A DNA stretch of 64,000 nt from Geobacter sp. OR-1 (GCF_000813145.1 NZ_BAZF01000005.1:62001-126000), one strand, 5' to 3'; positions 50,828-60,914 are shown, counted from the stretch's first letter. Numbers and translations are program-made. Notes: generated by a model not told the origin, from the sequence alone.

Positions 50828-51469
50828 ATGATGCTCAGGAAAAAATTCACGTATTTAATATCGATCCTTTTATGTCTGTTTTTGAACCTTACAGGATGTT
50901 CGGCCATATCTAGTTGTCATGAAGGTAGCCGAAGCATAATCAGGCAGGGGAATGTCTGCTATGAGAGTCTCGACAAGCAAATTGACGTATTAGACCTGAA
51001 GTGCCTATTTGTGGAACTTGCAAAAGATATCTGTAATGGCGGCAGTGTGTCAACTTGTGCGGAGGTCGCAGAAAAAAACGCGCCTTTGTGCATGCAGGAA
51101 AAATCCGTACTGGTAACCGACTTTGTGGACCTCAACTCACTTACTCCAAAACCGGCCGGTATTGTCATGGGTGAGGTAATGAGAAGTGCTTTGAATTCAG
51201 TTTGTGGCTATAACATACAACAGGCCGAACTTTCCAAATATTTCACGTTAAACGAAAAAGGATTGGGCGTCTTGACACGAAATAATTTGTTAATTCGTCA
51301 GGACGAAGTTAAAAAAGATTTTATTGTCGGAACGTATAGCCAGTCTCCTGACAAGCTTATGATTTTTGTTAAAAAGTTTGATTTGACGACGGGGAAAATC
51401 ACCAAGATGAGCAGTAAAGAAATTACCTTTACTTGTTCAGATAACAAAATCACTTATAAAGTTTATTAG
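50828..51469 (+). CDS. Second, divergent FlgO-like lipoprotein
   Basis: A 213-residue lipoprotein (FLNLTGCSAIS, cysteine near residue 24) with several extra cysteines in the mature N-terminus (SSCHEGS, VCYESL, LKCLF, DICNGG). From about residue 94 it resembles the FlgO domain: SVLVTDFVDLNSLTPKPAGI, VMGEVMRSALNSVCG and DFIVGTYSQSPDKLMI. It probably forms a pair with the preceding FlgO protein at the outer membrane. It starts immediately after the upstream stop, so the two are coupled. Confidence 0.72.
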   Translation: MMLRKKFTYLISILLCLFLNLTGCSAISSCHEGSRSIIRQGNVCYESLDKQIDVLDLKCLFVELAKDICNGGSVSTCAEVAEKNAPLCMQEKSVLVTDFVDLNSLTPKPAGIVMGEVMRSALNSVCGYNIQQAELSKYFTLNEKGLGVLTRNNLLIRQDEVKKDFIVGTYSQSPDKLMIFVKKFDLTTGKITKMSSKEITFTCSDNKITYKVY

Positions 51470-51497
51470 TTCCAATAACCAACAAGGGGTGATTTAA

Positions 51498-52109
51498 ATG
51501 AAATCATATGTTTTTATTGCTGTTGCATCCTTATTTTTGGCCTCACTTGCACAAAAAGCAGCGGCTGAGCCATATATCTGCTTAAATGTTGGGGCGGCAA
51601 TTAATACTGACGGTAAGTTATCAGACAATACCGCATCCGGCACTATGTCATACAATACCGGGTTTACACTATCTGGGAATGCCGGGCTTGATTTTGGAAT
51701 CTCGCGCATAGAAATGGAGATCGGCTATCGGACCAACGATGTTGACAGTCTTTCCGTTAATGGGAACAGCAACATCCTGAGCGGTACAATCGATGTTGTG
51801 GATTACATGGCGAACGGATACTTGGTTGTCCCGTTTCTCTATCCAGTCAAACCGTTTGTCATGGCCGGAGTTGGGCTCGCAACAATGTATGCAGGGGAGA
51901 TAAAACAGGGGGGGACTCGTATCAGCGACTCCACCAGCAACTCACAGCTTGCCTATCAGACCGGGATAGGGATTTCGTACGAGGTTTCGAGAAGAATCGA
52001 CCTGGATGCGGGCTATCGGTATTTTGCCACTTCCGACTTTGATTTGAACGGAACCAAACTGGAATACAGGAGCCACAACCTGCTGCTTGGATGCCGATAT
52101 CGCTTCTGA
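51498..52109 (+). CDS. Outer-membrane beta-barrel protein
   Basis: A 203-residue protein with a signal peptide (FIAVASLFLASLAQKAAA, cut near residue 23) and alternating beta-strand pattern, ending in aromatic-terminated strands (NLLLGCRYRF), the typical C-terminal outer-membrane assembly signal. It looks like an eight-strand OmpA/OmpX-like or opacity-type barrel. It probably provides the membrane-embedded member of the cassette. Confidence 0.8.
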   Translation: MKSYVFIAVASLFLASLAQKAAAEPYICLNVGAAINTDGKLSDNTASGTMSYNTGFTLSGNAGLDFGISRIEMEIGYRTNDVDSLSVNGNSNILSGTIDVVDYMANGYLVVPFLYPVKPFVMAGVGLATMYAGEIKQGGTRISDSTSNSQLAYQTGIGISYEVSRRIDLDAGYRYFATSDFDLNGTKLEYRSHNLLLGCRYRF

Positions 52110-52189
52110 AGTGTCCTGAACATCACTTGATGCTGAAATCTCTTCATCTTCCTGAGTGAGGCATGAAGATTTCTGAGGAGACAAAAAGC

Positions 52190-53932
52190 ATGGCCAAAGT
52201 TTTCAGGATTATGCTGGTATGTGCGGTGGCGGGCTTGCTGGTTGCCTGCGGCAGCAACGGCGGGACAGGGTTTCTAAATTCCCCGGCAAGTACGATGAGC
52301 GGCACAGCCGCGACCGGCAGGGCTCTCGGAAATGCAGCAGTCACAATCATCGACTCGAATGCCGCCACAAAAACGACAATTACGTCAGCAACCGGCAGTT
52401 ACAGCATCAATATCACCGGCCTGACTGCACCCTTCGTGATCAAGGTCGATGCCGGGCCAGGGAGGGTTCTCTATTCGTTTGCGAGCGGTAGCGGCATTGC
52501 CAACATCAACCCCTTTTCCGACCTGATCGTCCGTTCTGCATGCGGTGGCGCCAATAGTGAGACATCGCACAGCGTCATCAGAGGAAACATAGTAAGTGCC
52601 ATTGCGCAACTTAAGTCAAAGTTTGCAACCATGCTGACAATGTATGGTGTGCCAACTGATTATGATCCGCTCTCTTCTTCTTACTCAATAGGCAATTCCC
52701 TGGACAGGCTCTTTGACGCTATTACCGTCACGATCGCAACCAATGGCGCTTCGGTAACGATCACCAACTCTACGACCGGCGGCACCATCTACAGCGCCTC
52801 AATTACAGCTTCCGGCGCATTCAATGGCACGGTCACGGATGCCAATATTTCGCCTCCATCAGGAACGCATGACTTCTGGAGTGCGATAGCATTAAGTGGT
52901 GCTCCTGAATACACCGCAAAGAAACCATTGGCTGTCTGGACCGGCACGGAAGTGATCATCTGGAACGGTCCGGACCACGTCAGCCCCGGCAGCGGTCTGC
53001 ACAGATATAGTGGGCGCTACAATCCGGCAACCAGGAGTTGGAGAACTATTTCCGGCACGAATGCCCCTTCTCTGGATGGTTACAGCGCCTGTGCCGTCTG
53101 GAGCGGCACGGAGATGGTCGTGTGGGGAGCAACTTACGGTGGCACGACCGCAACATACAGCGGCGCCAGGTACAATCCGGCGACTGACTCGTGGCAACCG
53201 GTATCAACGGCAAATGCGCCTCAAACCTATAATGGGGGGGTCTGGACCGGAAGCGAGATGATTGTCTGGGGTTCTGACAGCAGCAACGCCGGGGCTCGTT
53301 ACAACCCAAGAACCGATACCTGGACAGCCATGACCACCGCAAATGCGCCAACAGGACGAAGCAGTTATGGTTACGCCTGGACTGGTACTGAATTTGTCAT
53401 TTGGGGCGGTCACAATCCGGGCGGGACAAATTTCTATTCCAACAATACCGGCGGACGATACAATCCGGCAACCGATACCTGGAGACCAATCACCACTACC
53501 AATGGCCCTTCAGGCAGAAGCTACCCGACGGCCTTCCTGACCTCGGACAATAAGGTTATTCTCTGGGGCGGCTTTGATGGCACCTGGTTGAGCGAAGGGT
53601 GGAAATACGACCCGGGAAACGATTCATGGAGCATAATATCAGATGTTGGAGCTCCGCCGGCTTTCAGCACCCTTATGAATAGAGGTTATGTTTCGATCGG
53701 CACCGGAAACGAGATGATCATCTGGGATGCCTACACCGCCAACTATTCCAGCACCTTCACGTTTAATGGCTACAAATACACTTATGCAACCGGCATATGG
53801 AGCACGATCAGCACCGCCAATGCACCGGCAATGATGAGTTATGACGCAATAGCGGTCTGGACCGGGAGCCAAGTGTTTTTCTTTGGATGGTCGCCGAATA
53901 ACACTTATGGGGGTGGGCTATACACGCCGTAA
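52190..53932 (+). CDS. Lipoprotein with kelch-like beta-propeller
   Basis: A 580-residue lipoprotein (VCAVAGLLVACGSNGG, cysteine near residue 20). An N-terminal carboxypeptidase-regulatory-like beta domain (TGRALGNAAVTIIDSNAATK) is followed by at least five kelch/galactose-oxidase-type blades from about residue 235, each with the pattern VWTGTEMIVWGG...GARYNPATDTWRPIST.NAP. Propellers of this kind bind polymers or proteins at the cell surface. ATG 52190 follows a TGAGGAG site; an ATG at 52163 would add 9 residues. Last gene of the cassette, convergent with the lplA-like gene. Confidence 0.8.
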   Translation: MAKVFRIMLVCAVAGLLVACGSNGGTGFLNSPASTMSGTAATGRALGNAAVTIIDSNAATKTTITSATGSYSINITGLTAPFVIKVDAGPGRVLYSFASGSGIANINPFSDLIVRSACGGANSETSHSVIRGNIVSAIAQLKSKFATMLTMYGVPTDYDPLSSSYSIGNSLDRLFDAITVTIATNGASVTITNSTTGGTIYSASITASGAFNGTVTDANISPPSGTHDFWSAIALSGAPEYTAKKPLAVWTGTEVIIWNGPDHVSPGSGLHRYSGRYNPATRSWRTISGTNAPSLDGYSACAVWSGTEMVVWGATYGGTTATYSGARYNPATDSWQPVSTANAPQTYNGGVWTGSEMIVWGSDSSNAGARYNPRTDTWTAMTTANAPTGRSSYGYAWTGTEFVIWGGHNPGGTNFYSNNTGGRYNPATDTWRPITTTNGPSGRSYPTAFLTSDNKVILWGGFDGTWLSEGWKYDPGNDSWSIISDVGAPPAFSTLMNRGYVSIGTGNEMIIWDAYTANYSSTFTFNGYKYTYATGIWSTISTANAPAMMSYDAIAVWTGSQVFFFGWSPNNTYGGGLYTP

Positions 53933-53953
53933 GTTCCATGGCAGCCACATTTG

Positions 53954-54775
53954 TCATGATTGGGAGACAACCTCCTCGCCCCCTATATTCCAGGATGAAG
54001 TCAGGTATTTTTTCACTCCAAGCCTGTCTGCCATGCTCTTCTCAGCTGTAAAGAGAACATCGGGTTGAAGACAGCTGCTTATTGCCTCTTCAAAAGCATC
54101 TTTAAGTCTCTCCTTCAAGTCATCCACACAAGATCCCACCCCGAAATCAGCCAGGGCCGCAACCGCGACGTCCAGTCCGGCCGGGGGCTCCCGGAGATAC
54201 GCGATACCGGTCGCTACCCTGTTGCGGAGTGGGATCGAGCCGTGCTGGAAAACAACCCCTTTCAGACGCCTCTGAGCATTACCGCCGATCTTGCGGCCAT
54301 CGAGCATGATATCGAAGCTCTCCCTGCCGGCAAAGCAAAACGGGGTCCGTTCTCCTAACCGCGACAGGTCGGGCGCGGCATCAACGACATACCGGGCATT
54401 GAGCCCAAGCCCCTGGTAAAACCTGAGCAGAAAAGCGGTGAGAATCCGGAACGACTCCTTGACGGTAGCAGCATGGGGGATGTGGCGCGGGGCACAGACA
54501 ATCGAATAGGTCAGTTCATCGGCGTGATAGATGACTCCACCGCCGGTGATCCTCCGGACCACCGGGACACCGTCCGCCATGCAGCGGTTAAGATCGAGCA
54601 CTGCCGCGCTATCCTGGAATCTGCCGAGCGACAACGCCGGGGGATTCCAGCCGTAAAACCGGAGCACCGGAGCTGAGTTTTCCGGGTCGAAGCAGGCGAG
54701 CAGCGCCTCATCGATCGCCATGTTCTCGGGACCGGAAAGCGGGCCGGTGTCTATGAGCCGCCAAACAGTATTCAT
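53954..54775 (-). CDS. Lipoate-protein ligase A / octanoyltransferase family protein
   Basis: A 273-residue BPL/LplA-fold protein with RRITGGGVIYHADELTYSIV near residue 75 (substrate-binding glycine loop) and FDIMLDGRKIGGNAQRR near residues 153-168 (catalytic lysine). A cysteine in TPFCFAGRESF near residue 147 resembles the acyl-cysteine of LipM-type octanoyltransferases, so it could either ligate lipoate or transfer octanoate to GcvH. It lies 51 bases after gcvPB on the same strand, which supports a role in lipoylating GcvH. Confidence 0.88.
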   Translation of the reverse strand: MNTVWRLIDTGPLSGPENMAIDEALLACFDPENSAPVLRFYGWNPPALSLGRFQDSAAVLDLNRCMADGVPVVRRITGGGVIYHADELTYSIVCAPRHIPHAATVKESFRILTAFLLRFYQGLGLNARYVVDAAPDLSRLGERTPFCFAGRESFDIMLDGRKIGGNAQRRLKGVVFQHGSIPLRNRVATGIAYLREPPAGLDVAVAALADFGVGSCVDDLKERLKDAFEEAISSCLQPDVLFTAEKSMADRLGVKKYLTSSWNIGGEEVVSQS

Positions 54776-54826
54776 CGGGCATCAGCATCTGCAGAAACGC
54801 GATCTCTGGGCAATTGATCCGTTTCC

Positions 54827-56266
54827 CTAGGTAAAACAGACATTCTGCTCACGTGCTGCCTTGGTCTCATCCAACCGCGATACCGGAGTGGTCAGAGGGG
54901 CGAGCTTCAGGGCCGCCGGATCAGTTTCCGCTGTTTCCGCTGCCTCGCGCATCACGGCGATGAATTCGTCGAGCGTTTCCTTGCTCTCGGTCTCGGTCGG
55001 CTCGATCATGATCGCTTCTTTGACGATCAGCGGGAAATAGACGGTCGGAGGGTGGTAACCCTTGTCGATAAGGAATTTGGCGATGTCGATGGCGTGCACG
55101 TCATGCTGCATCTGCCTGGCAGCGGAGAATACGCATTCGTGCATGCAGGTCTGGTCGTAGGGGACTTCATACAGGTCCTTCAGCCGGGCCATGACATAGT
55201 TGGCATTGAGCACCGCCTTTTCGCTCGCGTCGATCAAACCTTCGCGGCCGAGCATCAGGATGTAGGCATAGGCCTTGGCCATGACACCAAAATTACCGAA
55301 AAAGTTGGCCGTCCGGCCGATGCTCTGCGGGTTGCCGGTCTCCACCCCGAAACTGGCGTCGTTCCGCTTGATCACCCTGGGCATCGGCAGAAAAGGGACC
55401 AACGCCTTCTTGACCCCTACCGGCCCGCTCCCCGGCCCGCCGGCGCCGTGCGGGGTGCCGAAGGTTTTGTGCAGGTTCACATGCACGACGTCGAAACCGA
55501 CATCGCCCGGGCGAACCTGGCCGAGTATGGCATTCAGGTTGGCGCCGTCGTAATAGACCATGGCGTCCACCGAATGGGCCAAGTCGCAGATCTCCTTGAT
55601 ATGCGGATTGAACAGGCCGAGGGTGTTGGGACAGGTCATCATGACTGCCGCAACCTCGTCGTTAAGGGCGGCCCGGAATGCGTCGAGATCCATGTCGCCG
55701 TACGGTGCGGTCGGAATGGTTACGATCTCGTACCCCACCATTGCCGCGCTGGCCGGGTTGGTGCCATGGGAGGAGTCCGGAACGATCACGTACTTTTTCT
55801 TGTTCCCTTTTGCCCGGTGGTAGGCGGCGATCAGCATTATGCCGGTCATCTCGCCGTGGGCCCCGGCCAGCGGCTGACAGGTGACCTCGTCCATGCCGGT
55901 GATCTCTGCCAGCAGCTCCCCCATGTGATGCAGCATGGCAAGGCTCCCCTGCGCACAGGATTCGCCCCCCGGCAGCAGAGCGATCATCGGGTGGAACGGA
56001 GCGGAGATCCTGGCCCCATCCTCCAGTGACTTGGCATTGTACTTCATCGTGCAGGAGCCGAGCGGGTAAAAGGTCGTATCCACGCCGATGTTCCGGCGCG
56101 ACAACTGGGTAAAATGGCGCACCACGTCCAGCTCCGAAAGCTCGGGTAGATCTGCCGGTTCGCTCCGCAACAGCTCCCTCGGCAGCATCGCTGCAGCCGG
56201 AACATCACTCGACGGCATCCGGACGGCACGCCGCGCCGGCACTGATTTTTCATAGATTAGCTGCAT
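54827..56266 (-). CDS. gcvPB: Glycine dehydrogenase (decarboxylating) subunit 2, GcvPB
   Basis: A 479-residue PLP enzyme subunit, the half of split P-protein carrying the cofactor lysine (HVNLHKTFGTPHGAGGPGSG near residue 260). With GcvPA it decarboxylates glycine and passes the aminomethyl group to lipoyl-GcvH. ATG 56266 follows a GGAGG site; the longer frame overlaps the upstream membrane gene. The membrane TPR gene unusually separates it from gcvPA. Confidence 0.95.
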   Translation of the reverse strand: MQLIYEKSVPARRAVRMPSSDVPAAAMLPRELLRSEPADLPELSELDVVRHFTQLSRRNIGVDTTFYPLGSCTMKYNAKSLEDGARISAPFHPMIALLPGGESCAQGSLAMLHHMGELLAEITGMDEVTCQPLAGAHGEMTGIMLIAAYHRAKGNKKKYVIVPDSSHGTNPASAAMVGYEIVTIPTAPYGDMDLDAFRAALNDEVAAVMMTCPNTLGLFNPHIKEICDLAHSVDAMVYYDGANLNAILGQVRPGDVGFDVVHVNLHKTFGTPHGAGGPGSGPVGVKKALVPFLPMPRVIKRNDASFGVETGNPQSIGRTANFFGNFGVMAKAYAYILMLGREGLIDASEKAVLNANYVMARLKDLYEVPYDQTCMHECVFSAARQMQHDVHAIDIAKFLIDKGYHPPTVYFPLIVKEAIMIEPTETESKETLDEFIAVMREAAETAETDPAALKLAPLTTPVSRLDETKAAREQNVCFT

Positions 56267-56315
56267 GGTAGCCTCCATTAATCGAAATGACCCAGCCACA
56301 CTCCGACAGTAACCC

Positions 56316-57920
56316 CTATTCGGCCTTCCAGCTCCCGGCACTCTCCGCCTTCCGGAGATTCTCTGCTATTTCCGTACAGGAGGGGCAAATCCTTGCACCC
56401 TGTCGAAACATCTCCAGCGCCTCGAACGATCGCCCTTTCATCATCAGAGCTTCTCCCATCCCGTTCAGGACCTTCGGGTCAGAGGAAAACTGCTTCAGCA
56501 TCCGGTCAAAAAGCGCCAGCCCCTCTTCTGCCCGCCCGAGCCGCAAATACTCGCGCCCCTGCTCCAGGTTGCGATCCCGGGTCTTCTGTTCGGCCAGCAG
56601 ATAGCTCTGCGCCATGGCAGCGTATTCCCCTTGGGTGCCCAAAATAGTGCCGAGCAGTTCATACCCGAGGAAATGACCGGGAGCATCTACGGTCATCCTC
56701 CGGGCGATGGTCTCGCGATCATGCCACAGCAGATTGCGCTGCACGGTCATTACCCCGAAAACCAGACAAACGATCAGAAACACGGCACCGGGAACGGAAA
56801 ACCGCAGCAAGCGGCCCGCCCCACCCCTTCTCACAACAGGTTCCGTCACTACCCGGCTGTGCCATCTCTCCAGCAGCAAGGATGCCAGGAGCGCATATCC
56901 TGCCAAAGGGAGCGTCAGGTATCGGTCCGCCATCGGCACCGGCAGCAGGATCATCGGCAGGCCGGATGCCGGCAGCATCGGGAGCAGCATCAGCAGCCCG
57001 GAGAAGCGTTCAGTGCTGCTTCGTAACAACCGGGCCAGGATAACGCCCAGCGCCAGAACCAGGAGCAATGGCCCGGCCACATCCCAGCGGAACAAGGAGA
57101 GCTTCACCGGGATATCGTAAAGCACCTTCAGATCGAACGGCGCCAGGAGATTCCAGAGGTATCGCGCCACGATGCCGCAGCTGGTGTAAAAGCGGTCGGC
57201 AAACGGCGTATCCAGCCACGATATCTCCTTGACGAACTGAAACCTAAGCGCCAGATAGAGAGCGGATATTGCTGCGAACAGAGATACTCTCAAGGCCCTT
57301 TTTGACAACGGACCGGACCGGTCGGCAGCTTCAAATACCAGCAGAAGCAACGGCAGGGTCAGGGCCGATTCCTTGGTCAGCAGCGAACAGAGATACAACA
57401 GGAGAGCCCCGGCCAGCCATGCCGGCCCTGTCGAAACCCGGGCGCGGAGATAACAGTAAAGAGCCGCCAGGTAGAACAGGGAATACTGCAGTTCACTGTT
57501 GCCGCCGATATATGCCACCGACTCGGAATGAACCGGGTGCAGGGTATATAGCAGCGCTGCCGAAAGCGATCCCCATTCACCAAGAGCAAGCTGCCGGCCA
57601 AGCAGATAGACCAGGATTGCCAGTGCAATGTGAAGGATCAGGTTTACCAGGTGGTAGCCAAAGGGGTTTTGTCCCCAAAGCGCATACTGCAACGCCATGG
57701 CAGTCATATGAAGCGGCCGGTAATACGGGACTGCATGCGGCATGGCAGTCCCCCGGGCGATGTTGTTCGTAAAGAAGAACGGGATGTTTTCCAGATGCGA
57801 AATCGGGCTGCGGTCCTCGATGAACAAGGGGTCATCCCAGACCAACCCGCCGTTGAGAGTATTGCCGTAGACCAGCAGGCCAAGGATAACGATTATCGCC
57901 AGGCTGTAACCGGGCTTCAC
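56316..57920 (-). CDS. TPR-containing polytopic membrane protein, glycosyltransferase-like
   Basis: A 534-residue protein with about ten transmembrane segments. The first loop is acidic (GGLVWDDPLFIEDRSP), as in the DXD/DE loop of GT-C glycosyltransferases. A second loop reads HPVHSESVAYIGGNSELQ. The C-terminal 120 residues form TPR-like helices (YLRLGRAEEGLALFDRMLKQ). It resembles TMTC/DUF1736 proteins that O-glycosylate secreted proteins. It lies between gcvPA (9 bases away) and gcvPB, so it is co-transcribed with glycine cleavage genes although no functional link is obvious. Paralogue of the truncated gene at 1-755. Confidence 0.78.
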   Translation of the reverse strand: MKPGYSLAIIVILGLLVYGNTLNGGLVWDDPLFIEDRSPISHLENIPFFFTNNIARGTAMPHAVPYYRPLHMTAMALQYALWGQNPFGYHLVNLILHIALAILVYLLGRQLALGEWGSLSAALLYTLHPVHSESVAYIGGNSELQYSLFYLAALYCYLRARVSTGPAWLAGALLLYLCSLLTKESALTLPLLLLVFEAADRSGPLSKRALRVSLFAAISALYLALRFQFVKEISWLDTPFADRFYTSCGIVARYLWNLLAPFDLKVLYDIPVKLSLFRWDVAGPLLLVLALGVILARLLRSSTERFSGLLMLLPMLPASGLPMILLPVPMADRYLTLPLAGYALLASLLLERWHSRVVTEPVVRRGGAGRLLRFSVPGAVFLIVCLVFGVMTVQRNLLWHDRETIARRMTVDAPGHFLGYELLGTILGTQGEYAAMAQSYLLAEQKTRDRNLEQGREYLRLGRAEEGLALFDRMLKQFSSDPKVLNGMGEALMMKGRSFEALEMFRQGARICPSCTEIAENLRKAESAGSWKAE

Positions 57921-57928
57921 CCTGAACC

Positions 57929-59266
57929 TCAGTTCTGGTTAAGCAGCATATCGAGTTCGGTCGCCAACCGGTCTATTTCTCCCCGGCTCCTCTTTTCGGT
58001 GACCGTAACCACCATGCAGTTGCCGGCCCCCTGGTAATACGGCCCCAGCGGCACACCGGCTGCAATTCCCCTGCCGATGAGCTCTGACACTAGCCGGTCG
58101 GCCTCGACCGGCAGCGAAACCGTAAACTCGTTGAAGATCGGGGCAACGGTGAGGATTTTTACCCCTTTGATCGCCGCCAGGGCAGACTTGGCATATTCGG
58201 CCTTGTCGCGATTCAGAAGCGCCAGCTCCACAAACCCTTGCCTGCCTAAGGCCGCAAGGAAGATCAACCCTCTGAGGGCGCATAACGACTGGTTGCTGCA
58301 GATGTTGGAGGTTGCTTTATGCCGCTTGATATGCTGCTCGCGGGCCTGCAACGTCAGCACGAACCCTCGACGGCCCTCCCGATCCACGGTTTCACCGACG
58401 ATCCGCCCCGGCATGTTCCGGATGTATTTTTTGCTTGCCGAAATAAAGCCAAAAGCCGGGCCACCGAAGGAAAGGTGATTCCCCAGACTCTGGCCATCGC
58501 CCACGGCAATGTCCACCCCCATCTCGCCGGGCGATTTCAGGAGGCCGAGCGCTACCGGGTATACCGAGGCAACCAGCAGTCCGCCGCAGCCGTGGACCTG
58601 TTCCGCCACCTGTGAGTAATCGGCGACAGCGCCGAAGAAGGTCGGATTCTGCACCAGCAGCGCGGCGCAGCGTTCATCGAGTTCACGGGCAAACGCCTGG
58701 AGGTCGAGCATGCCGTCCACCGGCGCTAGTTCCACAATCTCCACATCGAGGTTGGCCAGGTATGTCTTCAGTATCGATCGGTGGAACGGGTTGATCGCGC
58801 CGTCCACCAGCACACGGCTCCTGGAAGTGGCGCGCAGCGCCATCAGGGCGGCCTCGGCCAGGGCAGTGCCGCCATCGTAAAGCGAGGCATTCGAGACATC
58901 GTGGCCGGTAAGCCGGCAGATCGCGGTCTGGTACTCAAACAGCGCCTGCAGGCTACCCTGCGAGGCCTCGGGCTGGTAAGGGGTATAAGCGGTGTAAAAC
59001 TCGGATCGGCCAGCCAGATGATCCACGGCAGCGGGAATCAGATGATCGTAATACCCGCCCCCCACAAAGGGGGTGATCGCGCAGTTCTGAGCCGCCAGAT
59101 CCTGTAGCCGGTCCAGCATCTCGAACTCGGACATTCCTGCGGGGAGATCGAACGATCTGGCCCTGAGTTCGGCAGGAATGGGGTTGAACAGCTCCTGGAT
59201 GCTGCCGACCCCTATGGTGGCCAGCATCTCCCGTATTTCCGCCGGGGTATGGGGAGTGAAATTCAT
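57929..59266 (-). CDS. gcvPA: Glycine dehydrogenase (decarboxylating) subunit 1, GcvPA
   Basis: A 445-residue PLP-fold subunit without the cofactor lysine, the N-terminal half of split P-protein. Family features: [20 protein letters not shown] near residue 93 and [20 protein letters not shown] near residue 325. It forms the alpha2-beta2 P-protein with GcvPB. It lies 60 bases downstream of gcvH on the same strand. Confidence 0.95.
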   Translation of the reverse strand: MNFTPHTPAEIREMLATIGVGSIQELFNPIPAELRARSFDLPAGMSEFEMLDRLQDLAAQNCAITPFVGGGYYDHLIPAAVDHLAGRSEFYTAYTPYQPEASQGSLQALFEYQTAICRLTGHDVSNASLYDGGTALAEAALMALRATSRSRVLVDGAINPFHRSILKTYLANLDVEIVELAPVDGMLDLQAFARELDERCAALLVQNPTFFGAVADYSQVAEQVHGCGGLLVASVYPVALGLLKSPGEMGVDIAVGDGQSLGNHLSFGGPAFGFISASKKYIRNMPGRIVGETVDREGRRGFVLTLQAREQHIKRHKATSNICSNQSLCALRGLIFLAALGRQGFVELALLNRDKAEYAKSALAAIKGVKILTVAPIFNEFTVSLPVEADRLVSELIGRGIAAGVPLGPYYQGAGNCMVVTVTEKRSRGEIDRLATELDMLLNQN

Positions 59267-59326
59267 TGCCGCCCCTCCGATGCAAATGTAATCGTGCTAT
59301 GAAATGCCTACTGGCTGAACCGTGAA

Positions 59327-59701
59327 TCAAAGCCCCTTGAGGAACTCGTCGTACTGCTCACGGCTCATAAGCTTGTTGACCTCGGAACTGTCTGCCATCT
59401 CAAGGCACGCCATCCAGGCAGCCGCTTCGGCAGATTCGTTGACGATCTCGGGAGTTGTTTCCAGCGCCTCGTTTACGGAAACCACTTTGCCGGAAACCGG
59501 GGCATAGATATCGCTGGCAGCCTTCACCGACTCGATGGCGCAGAGGACTTCGAACTGCTTCACGCTTTTGCCGGTAGCCGGAAGTTCCACAAAGGTGACA
59601 TCACCCAGCTGATGCGCGGCAAAATCGGTAATGCCAACCGTGGCGATGTTCCCTTCGATCTTGACCCATTCGTGTTCCTTGGTGTAGTACGTTGACGGCA
59701 T
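59327..59701 (-). CDS. gcvH: Glycine cleavage system H protein
   Basis: A 124-residue lipoyl carrier. The lipoylated lysine is K60 in CAIESVKAASDIYAPVSG. It shuttles the aminomethyl intermediate between P, T and L proteins. It is the presumed substrate of the lplA-like and lipA products nearby. It lies 62 bases downstream of gcvT. Confidence 0.97.
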   Translation of the reverse strand: MPSTYYTKEHEWVKIEGNIATVGITDFAAHQLGDVTFVELPATGKSVKQFEVLCAIESVKAASDIYAPVSGKVVSVNEALETTPEIVNESAEAAAWMACLEMADSSEVNKLMSREQYDEFLKGL

Positions 59702-59763
59702 GACAAACTCCTTGCGGTAATTGATAGATGAAAAGAGGTGGCTCAGGGTGGCCGGTTAAGCTG

Positions 59764-60855
59764 CTAGTTTCGGAGCGAGCCACCGTCGAAAAACGGCAGG
59801 CCGCAGACAACGGCAGCCATGCTGACATTTTCATGACGAACAGTGATCTCGGTGCCGATGGCAGCCAGCTTCGGATCTGCCAGGGCCAGACCGATGCCGC
59901 AGCCGAGCATCGGCGAGAACGCCCCGCTGGTAACGGTCCCGGCCTTTTCTTCGCCGGACCAGACCTCGTAGTGATGTCGCGGCGACCGACGCGAGCCGAC
60001 CCGGAAAGCGATCCTGGTCCGCTGCCCCCCAGCAGCTTTCTGCCGTAGCAGTGCATCCTTGCCGACGAAATCCTTGTCAAAATTGACGAACATCTCCAGA
60101 CCGGCCTCCAGGGGGGAAATCGTCTCATCGAGGTCATTGCCGTAAAGGCTGTAGCCGACCTCCAGCCTGAGCAGGTCCCGGGCGCCCAGACCCGCCGGCT
60201 TAATGCCGGGGTCGGATGCGATCAGGTTCCACAGTTCGGCAACCTTAGCGGCCGGGAGAAAGATCTCGTAGCCGAGTTCCCCGGTGTAGCCGGTACGGCT
60301 GACGATCGCCTCGGACCCGAGGATATCCGTCTTGATGAATTTGAAGTACGGGATGGTGCCTATTTCAGAGCCGAACAGACTGGTCAGGATATCCCGCGAC
60401 AGCGGCCCCTGGATGTCCAGCTTGCCGGTAGCAGCGGAGATGTCGGTGATTAGCGAAGGATCTTTCAAGCGGGAGGAGATGATTTTGAAATCGTTTTCAG
60501 CCGTGGCGGCATTGACGACGATCATCGCTTCGTCGCTGGCAAGCCGGAAAACGATCAGGTCGTCGATGATACCTCCCTGTTCGTTCAGCAGGAACCCGTA
60601 TTTGGATCGTCCGACCGGAATGGCGGCAACGGAAAAGGTGAAGACATCATCAAGACCGCCGCTAACAATATCGCCCCGGTAGAGGAACTCCCCCATGTGG
60701 CAGATGTCGAACAGAGCCGCTTTCTGACGGCACCAGCGGTGCTCGGCAATGATCCCCTCGTACTGGATCGGCATGTTCCAGCCGCCGAACGGCGCGATCA
60801 GCGCCCCGAGCTCGGTATGCTTTTGAATGAGCGGTGTTTCCCTGAGTTGTGCCAT
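59764..60855 (-). CDS. gcvT: Aminomethyltransferase GcvT
   Basis: A 363-residue T-protein that releases ammonia and transfers the one-carbon unit from aminomethyl-GcvH to tetrahydrofolate. Family motifs: FGGWNMPIQYEGIIAEHRW near residues 24-42, FDICHMGEF near 49, and the folate-site region SRTGYTGELGYEIFLP near 183-198. First gene of the gcv run. A terminator just upstream (60915-60949) separates it from the small SAP-like gene; I see no glycine riboswitch. Confidence 0.96.
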   Translation of the reverse strand: MAQLRETPLIQKHTELGALIAPFGGWNMPIQYEGIIAEHRWCRQKAALFDICHMGEFLYRGDIVSGGLDDVFTFSVAAIPVGRSKYGFLLNEQGGIIDDLIVFRLASDEAMIVVNAATAENDFKIISSRLKDPSLITDISAATGKLDIQGPLSRDILTSLFGSEIGTIPYFKFIKTDILGSEAIVSRTGYTGELGYEIFLPAAKVAELWNLIASDPGIKPAGLGARDLLRLEVGYSLYGNDLDETISPLEAGLEMFVNFDKDFVGKDALLRQKAAGGQRTRIAFRVGSRRSPRHHYEVWSGEEKAGTVTSGAFSPMLGCGIGLALADPKLAAIGTEITVRHENVSMAAVVCGLPFFDGGSLRN

Positions 60856-60914
60856 GGCGCCCTCCCCTTGCTGGGATGGGTAACTCTAGCCGATTTGCCG
60901 TGGTTTGTAAATCG

